Positions 22,430 through 32,285 of a DNA stretch of 64,000 nt are shown piece after piece. Numbering within the stretch: the stretch's first letter is position 1; each line of letters begins with the position of its first letter. This stretch comes from Bettongia penicillata ogilbyi (taxonomy: Eukaryota; Chordata; Mammalia; Diprotodontia; Potoroidae): contig JAJHZJ010000009.1 of the NCBI GenBank assembly GCA_023548195.1, positions 3,019,501 to 3,083,500 of the forward strand, read 5' to 3'. Made by a program: the position numbers and the translations under genes. The notes beneath the pieces were generated by a model that had not been told where the DNA came from, did no database searches, and worked only from the letters and a program-made list of their open reading frames with translations.

Positions 22430-22695
22430 ACTGAGTCTAATCTCCTCTTCTTGGCATTCAGAGATCTTCATGATCTGTCTGATTTTCCAACCACCCATTA
22501 CTACCAGGCGTGCCTGCTCCAGGCATGCTGGAAGACTCTGGGTTTTTCCTTACACTATTCCCCTTATCTGGTATGCTCCACCTTCCATGCTCTTTGTCAA
22601 TACAAATTTTACCCATCTTTCAAGATCTAGCCCAAGACCTTCCTTTTCCATAAGGCCTTCCCTCTGAATGCTGAAACGCTCACCCAATATATCTT
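22430..22695 (+). repeat. L2 LINE 3' region
   Basis: 'cattcagagatcttcatgat', 'cttatctggtatgctccacc', 'acccatctttcaagatctag' and 'cataaggccttccctctgaa': the sense-strand L2 order upstream of the 3' UTR. Confidence 0.7.
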
Positions 22696-22702
22696 TTTTA
22701 AT

Positions 22703-22908
22703 TTCCTTACTGAATGTTAGAATTGAAAAAGACCATCTACTCCAAGCCTTCCTCCTCCACCCCACTCCCATTTTTAAAAGAGGACAAAAAGTCCCAGAAA
22801 GTGGAAGGAACTTGGCAATGTTTATTTAGTGAATTAATGTTAGAACCTGGAATTAAATCCAGTTTCATCTCTCATGTTAGGGATCTTTCCACTATGGCAT
22901 GTGTTCTC
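22703..22908 (-). repeat. MIR
   Basis: 'aatgttagaattgaaaaaga', 'ttaaaagaggacaaaaagtc' and 'gaacctggaattaaatccag'. Confidence 0.6.
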
Positions 22909-22944
22909 TCAGTTTTAGTTTGATTTGGTTCGATCTTGCCTTTG

Positions 22945-23052
22945 ACAATTGATCCAAGTCACTCTCCCTTCCTAGGTCTCAGTTTCCTCATCTGTAAAAT
23001 CAGGGGATTGGGTTAGATGACTTCTAAGGACTCTTCTTCCTCCAGAGATTAA
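22945..23052 (+). repeat. MIR 3' half
   Basis: 'ctaggtctcagtttcctcat', 'ctgtaaaatcaggggattgg' and 'agatgacttctaaggactct'. Confidence 0.8.
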
Positions 23053-23274
23053 TATTTAATTGATTTATTTTATTAAAAATGTTTCATTTTCAATATAAGG
23101 AGTAAGACCAGCCGTCCCATGACACAATACAATTTAAAAAAGAGATGATTGCACACAAAACTGCAAATCTACCATATATTTCCTCCAAATATACAACAAA
23201 GTTATCATGTAAAATTTTTAAGGGGTAAACTTCTGAAGAACAAAGATCATGTTTTAATTTCTTGTATAACGGTA

Positions 23275-23345
23275 ATGACAGCAATAATAGCTCATGTTTG
23301 TATACTACTTTAAAGTTTGCAAAGTACATTTTTTACAACCAAATA
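23275..23345 (-). repeat. MIR/MON fragment
   Basis: 'caataatagctcatgtttgt' and 'ctttaaagtttgcaaagtac', antisense CORE-SINE tail. Confidence 0.6.
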
Positions 23346-23514
23346 TTTTCATTTCCATTCTTTTTTTATTGTGGGGGAAAGGAGAAGTCAGGAAATGTGA
23401 TAAATTGGTGTAAGGAATTCTCAGTGGTGATACTCCCCTTACTACTGCAGATTAGTGTACTTGGACCCACACAAACATCTATGTATATCTATATCTGCAG
23501 TCATATCCATATCC

Positions 23515-23608
23515 ATAGCTAGTAAATAAGTATTAGAGTCAAGATTTCAGCAGAGGTTTCTTATCTTCAAGTCCAGGGTTCTTTCCACTATACATACTGT
23601 CTACCTTG
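23515..23608 (-). repeat. MIR fragment
   Basis: 'tagctagtaaataagtatta' and 'caagtccagggttctttcca'. With 23275-23345 it may form one MIR split by about 170 bp of other sequence. Confidence 0.55.
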
Positions 23609-23609
23609 A

Positions 23610-24284
23610 TGAAGGATGGATTGAGGTCCTGATTCTACTTGTGTAGATGAGTGTATATGTGTGTGTATCTTTGCTTCCATTTCTTAGATTTGTCCATAAT
23701 GGAATCTAGCTGCTTCTAAGAAAATGCAAATGGTGTAGGTCATACACTGAGGACTCATAGGGAAAATAACCAAGGCCTAAACATGGGTGGGTAAAACCCA
23801 GACTGAGGCAAATGGCCCAATCCTACCTTTTGTTTTCCTGTGATCTATTATTTATTAATAGTGTTTTCAATATATGAATAATTCAGAGCCTGGGAGGAGA
23901 AAAAGCCACATCCTGGTTTTCAGCAGGAGGGAATTCTCTGCCAGGGTCTCTCTGGGTCATTTATTGACTGCCCATCAGGGAGGTCAGACCACTGGCATGA
24001 TCCTGATTAGAAAGGGTATCCTCAAGCAGAACATCCCTAGCTCTCCTGAACTGCTCTGTAGGGAACCAAGGAAAGGAAGAACTTGAGTAGGATGGAGCTC
24101 AATCCATGGTGTTGCTTCACCTCCTTTCTGCAGATCCTTCTCTCACCTTATGGGATCTCTTTGAAGAGAATTTACTCTATATAGGGGAGCAGAATGTGGT
24201 TACCCACATGATATCATTTGCCTCTCCACCTAGAAATGCCTTCCCTAATCTTTATAAATTAAGAATTATTTTTGATAGGAAGCA
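23610..24284. other. Unannotated sequence
   Basis: No repeat or gene recognised. The plus-strand frames at 23874-24086 and 24106-24447 have no domain, and the second runs into a MIR. Confidence 0.35.
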
Positions 24285-24287
24285 CAC

Positions 24288-24548
24288 ACCAATAACAATG
24301 ATGATGATGATGATAACTTGTACTCCCATGGTGCATACTGTGTGCCAGCACTGCGTTAAGCACTTCATAAATATTATTTCATTTCATCCTCAACATTCTG
24401 GGAAGGAGGTACTCTTACTTCCCCCATTTACAGGTGAGGATATGTAGACAAACGAAAGTTAAGTGTTAGCCCAGGGTCACACAGCAAGTAAATGTCTGAG
24501 GCCAAATCTAAACTGAGGTCTTCTTGATTCCAAGCCCAGAATGAAGAC
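24288..24548 (-). repeat. MIR/MON-type CORE-SINE, near full length
   Basis: 'tgtgtgccagcactgcgtta', 'catttacaggtgaggatatg', 'gcccagggtcacacagcaag' and 'aactgaggtcttcttgattc'. A short (ATG)n lies at its left edge. Confidence 0.8.
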
Positions 24549-24584
24549 TGCACTTAGAGGCAGAAATCAAATTCAGGACTCATA

Positions 24585-24780
24585 ACTCCTATACTTAGTA
24601 GCCATGGACCCTAGCAAATCATTTCCTTTCTGAACTTCTATGACACTGAGACTGACTAGCCACAGGATCTACCTCAAAAGGTGTCGTGAAAATCAAAAAA
24701 GTAATGTGCAAAATGCTTTTGAACATTAGAGTACTGTGAGGATAACAGCTGTTATTGTCATTGTTTCCAGTATCTTTTTG
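24585..24780 (+). repeat. MIR fragment
   Basis: 'accctagcaaatcatttcct', 'ctacctcaaaaggtgtcgtg' and 'gtgcaaaatgcttttgaaca', CORE-SINE sense tail. Confidence 0.6.
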
Positions 24781-24799
24781 TTATCCTGTGAGTAATCTT

Positions 24800-24978
24800 G
24801 CAAAAGGATTGCTGGCTCTGGAGGTAGAGGACTAGCATTCATATTCTGTCTCTGTCTCTTGCTTCTTGAATAACCTTAAGCAATCATTTAACTAGTCTCA
24901 GTTTCCTTATCTGTAAAATAAAGGGGTTGAATTATATGGCTTTTAGGGTCCCTTTGGGTCTTTGGTCATTGAAAGAGG
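24800..24978 (+). repeat. MIR
   Basis: 'ttgaataaccttaagcaatc', 'ctcagtttccttatctgtaa' and 'aaggggttgaattatatggc'. Confidence 0.75.
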
Positions 24979-25059
24979 GCATTGATCCTATTTATTGGTT
25001 ACTGCTAGCCTAATAGACTAATCATGCTCAGGATGTTGTTTCTCTGTTAAACAAAATTG

Positions 25060-25258
25060 GAGGCAGGTAAGTGGATCAGTGGATAGAGTGCTGGATGTGA
25101 ACTCAGGAAGACCTGATTTTAATTTCAGTGTCTGACACTAGCTATATGACCCTGGGCAAGTCACTTAATCTCTGTCTGCCTTAATCCATTGGAGAAGGAA
25201 ATGACAAACCACTCTAGGGTCTTTGCCAAGAAAACCGTATGGACAGTATTAGAGTGAA
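25060..25258 (+). repeat. tRNA-derived marsupial SINE
   Basis: Head 'gtggatcagtggatagagtg', 'actcaggaagacctgatttt', 'ctgggcaagtcacttaatct' and tail 'ctttgccaagaaaaccgtat'. It ends at the left edge of the hairpin element. Confidence 0.8.
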
Positions 25259-25261
25259 ATG

Positions 25262-25415
25262 GTCCAAGGACCTCTAGGTCCTCTAGTGAGACTCTTTGAC
25301 TGAATCCAAACTTCACAGAACAAATTCCCTTAATAAAATAATTTGTTTTGTAAAACTTGGACTTCAGTCAAAAGGCCACATCCAAAAACCTAGAAGGCCA
25401 CCTCTGTGTGGAAGA
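25262..25415. mobile_element. Hairpin-forming non-autonomous element (MITE-like)
   Basis: Two arms of about 33 nt pair around a short A/T-rich loop: left arm from about 25288 ('ctctttgactgaatccaaac'), right arm ending at about 25372 ('aacttggacttcagtcaaaa'). Outside them lie 'aaggacctctaggtcc' and 'aaaacctagaaggccacctc'. A recombined copy is at 36655-36755. The structure suits an hAT-type MITE, but I see no target-site duplication, so the class is inferred. Confidence 0.6.
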
Positions 25416-25419
25416 AAAA

Positions 25420-26030
25420 AAAGAAAGAGGTCAAATAACTTTATGGCCATTTCTCCCAAAGGGAAAGGACTGAGGCAAAGAAAGTATCTTGGAATGTTGG
25501 CAGCCTTCAGAAACAGATGGCAGAAACAGAAACAGTGAGGTCGCAGGGCCTCCTGGGCTGCAAGACACCACTCAAAGAGTCCATGAGACAAAAAAAGTTA
25601 AGACAGTTTGCTATAGAACTTTTTGTCTCTCCCACTAAACGATTAAGCTTTCACTGACCTCTGTCAGCCTGGAATCACTGCCCCTTCTCCTCCTCACCCC
25701 CCACCCCTGCCCTGACTATGCTCCTGTGACCATGGGACTTTTAGAAAGAAAGCCCTTTCCTGGGTGTAGGAAGTAGGGGAGGATGGGGCAGAAGGGATCG
25801 ATAGCTCTCTTCCTTTCTTTCCTCTGCCTGAAAAGGACTCAGTGTGGAAATATTACAAGATTTCTGCCAAATTCAGTCTCTTCTCCAATGAAACATCAGA
25901 TCCCATGGAGTCAGAGCTTCTCTGGAGCTCACAGGGCCTGCCTAAATTAGCAGAGAATATCATCATTTATCTGCAGGGTCTACCCCCTTCCTTTCTTCCC
26001 AAACCAATGACATCTTTTGAGGGAAATCCA
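25420..26030. other. Unannotated sequence
   Basis: No repeat or gene named. 25676-25720 is a C-rich patch. Confidence 0.35.
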
Positions 26031-26039
26031 CAATGCCAG

Positions 26040-26239
26040 GGCTCTGGAACCAGATTCTCAGTCTCCAGTTGTCCCTCTCTCTCACTTTTTGAATGTTTCT
26101 TGGTCTCCCTCCTTCCTTTTTTATTTTCCTCTCTCTATCTGTCCCTCATGTATCTTTTCTTTCTCCTTTTTCCTTTCCCTTCCTTCCCTTCTACTTTTCC
26201 TCCTCCTTTTCCTTTTCCTCTCTTCCCTAGTTCTCTACA

Positions 26240-26305
<66 letters not shown>

Positions 26306-26725
26306 CGTGCTTTCCAAGTGTGTCCTTTTCATTGCATATTATCCTCTTCTGGTCCCCTTTCTCATCATCTGTTTTCTCACTCTCTTCTTTTCTACATCTA
26401 CCCTTTTCTACATATTATTCTCTCCCTTTTTCCTCTTCCCTCTCCTGCTTTTTCTTCTCTTCTCAGATTATTTCTCTCTTTCTCCCTTCCCCCCTTTTCC
26501 AAGACTACCTTTTTCCCTCTGTATTTTTCAGTCACTTCTCCCTTTCCACTATCCTCCTCTTTTTTCTACTTTATTACACTGGTCTCTGTATCTGTCTTTC
26601 TCTGTGCCTTTCCAACTGTCTGTTTTCTCTCCTTTTCCATGTCTGTCCCTTTTCCTGTGTGTCTTTTTCTCCCTCCCCCCTTTCCTCTGTCGCCCTCCCA
26701 CTCCCTGCCTCTCTCTTTCTTCACC
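26040..26725. repeat. Pyrimidine-rich tract with a (TC)n core
   Basis: About 690 bp dominated by C/T, with a pure (TC)30 at about 26244-26303. It gives plus-strand frames of 304, 239 and 168 codons made almost wholly of Ser, Leu, Phe and Pro; none is a gene. Confidence 0.93.
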
Positions 26726-26733
26726 GGAGATAC

Positions 26734-26840
26734 TAATTGCACCCGCAATTACCTAATTGCACTGGCAATTAGCCAGTTGCACTCTATTTTGAAGGTGCAA
26801 ATGGCAAATTGCAGGCATAAGTAGGTAATTGTGGGCACAG
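26734..26840. other. Imperfect palindrome with repeated TAATTGCA-type words
   Basis: Left arm 26745-26782 and right arm 26793-26830 are reverse complements over most of their length: 'caattaccta', then 'caatt', 'gcca' and 'ttgcac' blocks align in order, with a loop of about 10 nt ('ctctattttg'). Pairing extends weakly outward to 26737 and 26838. The left arm also holds a roughly 20-bp direct periodicity (26731, 26750, 26770). No family name assigned. It could be a decayed MITE, an ancient conserved hairpin repeat (Eulor/UCON-like) or a clustered binding site. Confidence 0.7.
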
Positions 26841-27004
26841 AACTCCTACCTACAGCCAGGGGGCTGGGCTGAAAACTTGGCCTCTACATTAGAAATGATT
26901 GGGGGCTGGCAGACCTGCGAAGAAGGAGGTGGAGAATGGGACTTCTCTGCGTTCTGAAGCATCTAAGAATGGTTGGAGGTGGGGGGCCAATGGGAAGGAG
27001 GGAG

Positions 27005-27128
27005 CAGTAGGTTCTCCACAAGCCACCCTCATAATCCCTGCCAAATATCTTGCCAAACTTGGCGACTTGAATTGTAGTTATTTTCATATTATCATTAGGG
27101 CTGATGAGGGCTAATCATTGATACTTAG
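27005..27128. other. Repeat-free island, candidate conserved non-coding element
   Basis: It contains 'cataatccctgccaaatatc', the short palindrome 'gccaaacttggc' at about 27051-27062, and 'ttcatattatcattagggct'. Adjacent to the palindrome at 26.73-26.84 kb. Inference only. Confidence 0.3.
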
Positions 27129-27539
27129 CAAGGTTGTTCAAGGTGCATAGTAGAGGTATTTGACAACCCCTCTGGATATGAATATCTTTCTATAGCAGTA
27201 TGCTTTTTCATCAGGTACCAGAAGCTCCAGCTTGTTCTTTGTCGTGGGGAAGCTTTTGGCATGCCAGGAGCTTCAGATCATGCCTTTAGGCAGGATTCAC
27301 ACACTTTCCTTGGGCACTGCCCCAAGGCATATCCTCTGCCCCAGACCTAACCTGTGTTTCTGTAGAAATCAGGAAATATAGACTTGGGTCCTTCTTAGCA
27401 TTCCTCTCTGGAGGAGAAAGTGAGGCTGGTCACTTTGCACAGCCCTACCTCACTTAAATCCAATTCACTGGCAAGTCGTGGCATCACCTTCCTGAGGTCA
27501 CAGTCCTCTTCCAGAGCCAAAAACAAACTACAGCAACTG

Positions 27540-27685
27540 TGTGTGACTACAGACAAGTCACAACATGTCTGTCAAATGGAGATAATAATACAAGCATAGT
27601 TCAGTCCGCTGGTTGTAGTGAAAGTCAAAGGACATTGTCGATATGAAAGTGCTTTATAATTATAAAGCACTATACAAAGAATATT
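27540..27685 (+). repeat. MIR 3' half
   Basis: 'gacaagtcacaacatgtctg', 'gtcaaatggagataataata' and 'gatatgaaagtgctttataa', the CORE-SINE sense tail. The perfect 24-bp palindrome at 27648-27671 is a variant of this tail. Confidence 0.75.
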
Positions 27686-27929
27686 ATTAATATTTCCCTT
27701 AGAAAAGGACTTTCTCACTTGCCTAACACTGCTTTTTTTCTGAAACTGGAAATGTTATTACAAATGGTCATTTGTGATCATCTCCTTGTTACTGAGAGAT
27801 AGGGTAGGGAAGTAGAAAATACATCCAGTTAGACACTGGGCAACCTCTGGTTTTAGATCTACAAAGATTGTTCATTGTCTCCGACCTACTTTTGGAAACT
27901 TTGGGACCCTCAGCATCCTTGTGAGTCAA

Positions 27930-28112
27930 AGGTCACAAGGAAAGGGTTTCAGACTAGACGTCAAGAGATCTGGGTTCTAAATCTGATTCTGCAACTAACT
28001 GTGTGGCCTGTTTCCCTTTCTGGGCCTCAGTTTCCTCAATTATCAATTGCAAGGCTGGAATTAAGTGATCTTTAAGTTCTCTTCCAGCTCTAAAATGCTA
28101 TGATTTCATTAC
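27930..28112 (+). repeat. MIR
   Basis: 'gtcaagagatctgggttcta', 'tgggcctcagtttcctcaat' and 'cagctctaaaatgctatgat'. Confidence 0.8.
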
Positions 28113-28464
28113 AACCAGCCCCATAAATGTAGCACCTGATGGATCCAGCTGCAAATGGGTCATTTTTTAAGCCATTACAGATTCAATAGGTTATCCATTC
28201 AAGGTCATAGACTCCATCAACTGCTTTCTTTTTACTCACCATCATTAGTTCCAAGCAAAAGGCATTAAATTAAACAGCTGAGCAAAACAAGGGACAAGAA
28301 AGAGTCATCCACACAATTCCTCTCCCCTATACAATAAGGAGCACTCTTTCTAGAAAACTACCATACCACGAGAGAGGGCACACTCCAGGAACATGCATGG
28401 GGAGGGAACACAACACATATGGGCAGGGTACAGGGACAGAAAATGTTTTAAACATGTTCTGTTT

Positions 28465-28768
28465 TACCCCAGAGGACAGAGCTGGGAGCAAAGGGTAAAA
28501 GTTTCAAAAGAACAGAGTTAGACTTGATCTAAGTGTAATGGGTGAAATCAGGGCACCCTCATTTGCACCCCTAACATGAATTAAAACTTTTTAGAACTAT
28601 TCCAAAATGAAACAGGCTGCCTCAGGAGGCAGTGCCTCTGTTAAAGGTGTCAAGCAATGCCTAGAAGCCAATTTAGTGAGTATTTTATAGAAAGAATTCG
28701 TTTTCTAGGCTGAGACAGATGGCATCTAAGATCCCTTTAAGAGCCTAGATTGTGTGATTCTGAGTTTG
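28465..28768 (+). repeat. CR1/L3 LINE 3' region
   Basis: 'agagctgggagcaaagggta', 'gttagacttgatctaagtgt', 'acaggctgcctcaggaggca' and 'tctaagatccctttaagagc' keep the sense-strand order of the CR1/L3 3' end. An unrelated stretch (about 28545-28590) interrupts it. Confidence 0.6.
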
Positions 28769-28775
28769 GACTAAG

Positions 28776-29247
28776 TCAGTGCTATCAAACTCAGATGCAA
28801 TTGAGGGCCACCATTCCATTAATAATGATAACAGCTAATCTTTATATAGTACTTACTTTGTACCAAGCACATGCTTTATAATCATTATCTCATTTGATTT
28901 TCACAACAACCTTGGTGCTTTCATTATCCCCGTTTTTATGAGGAAACTGAGACAGAGGTTGAAAGACTTGCACAGGGTCGCATAGTTAATAAGTGTCTGA
29001 GGGCAGATTTGAACTTGGGTCTTCCTGACTCTAGGTCTGGCGCTTCATGCACTATGGTACCCCCTGGATACGCCTTATAGAATCCCTATAAGCCGCATAT
29101 TAACTTAGCTTTGAAATGTAATGTTATCTATGTTTTATTATATTTTCATTTTTTTCTAAATATTTCCTAATTCCATTTTAATTTGGTTTTGACCTCACTT
29201 GGGAGTGCTGGGTCAGATATACAGTGCAGGCTACGTATATGACACCA
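28776..29247. mobile_element. Probable DNA-transposon (hAT-like) element split by a CORE-SINE
   Basis: Left part 'gctatcaaactcagatgcaa' (about 28782-28801) and right part from about 29060 ('ccctataagccgcatattaa', 'taatgttatctatgttttat', 'gtatatgacaccaacatatg') look like the two ends of one repeat family whose termini read 'gtgtcaaact...gtttgacacc' in memory. A MIR/MON at 28815-29066 lies between. Class inferred. Confidence 0.5.
28815..29066 (-). repeat. MIR/MON-type CORE-SINE, near full length
   Basis: 'taataatgataacagctaat', 'ctcatttgattttcacaaca', 'tttttatgaggaaactgaga' and 'gggtcttcctgactctaggt'. Nested in the element above. Confidence 0.85.
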
Positions 29248-29254
29248 ACATATG

Positions 29255-29440
29255 AAATGAATGTTGGATTAGTAGTCAAAAAACATGAGTTCAAGTCCTA
29301 ATTATGCTATTTAATATCTGACTGACTTTGGGGAAGTAATTTAAACCCTCTGGGCCTCATTTGCTTATTTATAAAATTGGAGGAAGGATCAGCGTTAGAC
29401 TAGAGGGCTTTCCATCTCTTAATCTATGATCTTGTGATGG
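29255..29440 (+). repeat. MIR, near full length
   Basis: 'aacatgagttcaagtcctaa', 'tttggggaagtaatttaaac', 'ctctgggcctcatttgctta' and 'ttaatctatgatcttgtgat'. Confidence 0.8.
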
Positions 29441-29444
29441 AGAC

Positions 29445-30105
29445 AATAAAGGGCTCTAGGAATCAGATGGAGAAGAGAAATCTATTGAGGGATGTTGTCA
29501 GTGCTTCTGGGGAAGGGCCAGCATCTCCCTCCTTGCAGATCTGACATATCATACCAATGTCATACCAATGTCGATGTTCCAACACAGGAGAATGGACCTA
29601 GGGGACCCCAGTCTTTGGAGTGGGTTTTATTTGTCCAGATCTCAACAGTGTAACTTGCATTTCCAAGTAGGTCAATCATTTCCAAATGATTTCATATCAT
29701 TTCTTCCCCTCCTTAAAGCTTCTTTTTCTGTTTGGTTTCTCTTTGAAACAATAGAATCAAGAAGGGTCAATGCCTGCTTCTCACCTTCACACTCTCAGAG
29801 TCCCCTTATAAACCAGTTATCATTTGAGGACAAAGGTTGCACCTAGTGAGAAATTCCCTCAGCTGGGCACAGAGCAAAGGGCTAGAAATGAGTCTGCTTG
29901 TTGGTGCATTTCAGCAGTCTACTGAGCAAAGACCCAGCAAAACAAATAATTCACTGGCCTGGTACTGCCTCCTGTTAAAGGAGAGGAATATCCTGCAGAC
30001 CAATCCTGACATTCTAAATGCCAATTGGTAACCAAGGTGAGAGCAGAAAAGATCCTTAAATACCATCATCAATCAGATGTCAGGAGACCTAATCTTTGCC
30101 CTGCT
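29445..30105. other. Unannotated sequence
   Basis: Frames at 29568-29846 and 29837-30031 show no domain and no splice or start context I would trust. A local duplication 'cataccaatgtcataccaatg' occurs at about 29549-29569. Confidence 0.35.
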
Positions 30106-30107
30106 AG

Positions 30108-30322
30108 TTACTAGTACTAAGTAGAATTTATATAGTGTTTTAAGGTTTGCAAAGCACTTTACACGTATTATCTCATTTTCTACTCAAATAACCCTGGGAG
30201 GTAGGTATTGGTATTATCCCCATTTTGCAGATGAGGAATTGAGGCAGACCAGGGTTACATAACTAGTAATTGTCTGAGGCAGGGTTTGAACTCAGGTCTT
30301 TCTTACTCTAGGACCTGACTCC
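30108..30322 (-). repeat. MIR/MON-type CORE-SINE
   Basis: 'tttatatagtgttttaaggt', 'atccccattttgcagatgag' and 'ggtttgaactcaggtctttc'. Confidence 0.85.
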
Positions 30323-30324
30323 TA

Positions 30325-30432
30325 CTGGTCATATGACCCTGGGGAAGTCATCACTTCACTCCTCTTGGACTTTATTTGTTCATCTGCAAAATGAAAGGGT
30401 TGGATGAGAAGAGCCCTAAGGTATCTTCTGGC
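30325..30432 (+). repeat. MIR 3' half
   Basis: 'actggtcatatgaccctggg', 'ttgttcatctgcaaaatgaa' and 'gggttggatgagaagagccc'. It abuts an antisense CORE-SINE, giving an inverted pair. Confidence 0.75.
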
Positions 30433-30434
30433 TG

Positions 30435-30990
30435 TTTGCTTATATTCATCTAATCATTCCTCTGCTCTAGCCAGGCCATTCCCATCCTCCGCTGAATTGT
30501 CTTGTGGGTGTCAAATACTAAGTCTTTGTCAATCTTCCTTACTTCATCTCACATCAGCCTCTCCTGGCCTCTAAGGCCCACCCCACTCCTCAGCATCTTT
30601 GTAACTCCTGCTCATCCTTCAAGGCCCCAGCTTAAGTCTCAACACTGAGTCCTCCAGACTGAGGTCACCCCAGCCCCTGGTAATCTATTCTTCTAGACTG
30701 TAAGAGCATGGTGTAGGTGGCGCAGTGGACAGAGGGTTGGCCCTGAAGTTAGGAATACTTATCTTCCTAAGTTAAAATCTGGTCTGGGACACTTACTAGC
30801 TGTGTGACCCTGGGAAAGTTTGCCACAGTTTATTCATCTGGAAAATGAGCTGCAGAAGGGAATGGCAAACCATTCCAGTATCTTTGTCAAGAAAATCCCA
30901 AATGGGGTCACAATTCAGACACGATTGTAGACTGCTGAACAACAAGGAATTATCTGTACCCTCCTCATCTGGCATTTAGCACATCCGGTA
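30435..30990 (+). repeat. L2 LINE 3' region, interrupted by a SINE
   Basis: 'tcctctgctctagccaggcc', 'ctgctcatccttcaaggccc' and 'tctagactgtaagagcat' (about 30692-30709), resumed at about 30960 with 'catctggcatttagcacatc'. The interruption is the SINE at 30708-30948. Confidence 0.7.
30708..30948 (+). mobile_element. tRNA-derived marsupial SINE inserted in L2
   Basis: Head 'ggtgtaggtggcgcagtgga', 'gctgtgtgaccctgggaaag', 'gaatggcaaaccattccagt', 'tcaagaaaatcccaaatggg' and a 'gaacaacaa' tail. Confidence 0.85.
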
Positions 30991-31007
30991 TTATTTATTT
31001 ACTACTA

Positions 31008-31105
31008 TTTCAGCTGGTTGGTACAATATACAGAGCACTGGACCTGGGGTCAGGAAGACCTGAGTCCTCAGACCATTACTAGCAGTGGGTGCCTAGTCAA
31101 GTCAC
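31008..31105 (+). repeat. tRNA-derived SINE, 5' half only
   Basis: 'gttggtacaatatacagagc', 'ggtcaggaagacctgagtcc' and 'gcctagtcaagtcacttggc'. It stops where the LINE 3' terminus begins. Confidence 0.7.
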
Positions 31106-31651
31106 TTGGCTATTGTCCTACATGCTCAAAGAGGACTGAGGTGCCATAATTATGCTGAAGTTAGGTACAATATGTTCAATTGTGAGTGACCAGACCAATA
31201 CAAACCAAATGGCATGTGAGCATGCCATTTTAGGTGGTCCTGTGCCAGTGTCTTCTGTGTCTTCCAATAGATTCCAACATTCTTCAGAGATACCTTGACA
31301 TTGTCCTAGTATTGCTTCTTCTGACCTCCATGTGAGTGTTTGTCTTGTGTGAGTTGTCTGTAAAATAGTCTTTTAGGCAGACATGTTTGGCATTTGAACA
31401 ATGTGGACAACCCATCAGAGTTGCTCTTTCCACAGTAGAGTAGGCTTGGCAGTTCAGCTCCCAAAAAGAGCTCAGTGTCTGTTACCTTATGATCTTCCGA
31501 ATCTTCCCAAGTTCAAATGGCAGTGATTCATTTTCTTGTCATGGTGCTGGTAAATTGCCCAGGTTTCACAGACTGCAAAAATAGCCAGCACAATAGCTCT
31601 GTAGATCTTCAGTTTGGTAGGCAGTCTAATACTTTTCTCCCATACTCTCCT

Positions 31652-32285
31652 TCAGAGTCTCTTAAACACTAAGCTAGCTCTGGTCATATGTGTGTTAACC
31701 TCATCATCTACGTGTGCATCCCTGGAAAGTCTCCTGCCAGGGTAACTGAACTTATCCATAGTATTCAAAATTTTTCTGTTTGTTGTAACTGATAGTTCCA
31801 TGATTGGATAGTGTGGAGCTGTTTGGTGGAGAACCTCTGTTTTCTTGGAGTTAATTGTTAGTGCAAAATGAACAAAAGCAGCAGAGAGTTGTTTGTTACA
31901 TCTTAGCCTCAGAGGTTGCATTGAGTACACAACTATCTGTGAACCAAAAGTCATGCACCAACTCTCCCTCCACTTTAGTCTTGGCTTGCAACTTTTTCAA
32001 GTTAAATAGTTTACTGTCAGTGTAATGGCTGACCTGGATGCTGTTCTTGTCCTTTTTGAAGGTATCCAAGAACATTGCTGAAAACCTCATGCTAAAAAGC
32101 ACAAAAACAAGCATACAGCCTTGCCTCCCTCTGTTGGTGACTAGGAAAGTGTGAGAGCATTGTCCATTATCTCGAAACCATGTCAGCATGCTGCCATGAA
32201 ACTGAAATACAATACGGAGGGGCTTCTCCAAGCAAATAAATTTTGCCACGATTTTCCATAAGCCCTCACAACTTACAGTGGCCAA
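31652..32285 (-). pseudogene. Reverse-transcriptase segment of the APE-type LINE
   Basis: Two overlapping frames (32285-31896 and 31954-31652) cover the RT palm and thumb. The first has 'RGRQGCMLVFVLFSMRFSA', the usual G-x-x-Q-G region, and ends in '...LNATSEAKM'. The second continues with 'TINSKKTEVLHQTAP' and 'DAHVDDEVNTHM'. A frame change between them and the lost Asp-Asp box show that the enzyme is inactive. Confidence 0.75.

Noticed and set aside
25842..26824. Plus-strand open frames of 304, 239 and 168 codons in three overlapping frames
   Set aside because: All are translations of a C/T tract with a (TC)n core; composition is Ser/Leu/Phe/Pro and all three frames are open at once, which is expected of such repeats.
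27648..27671. Perfect 24-bp palindrome
   Set aside because: It is a variant of the MIR 3' tail, which naturally carries opposed 'agtgctttata'-like halves; probably chance perfection of a known motif.
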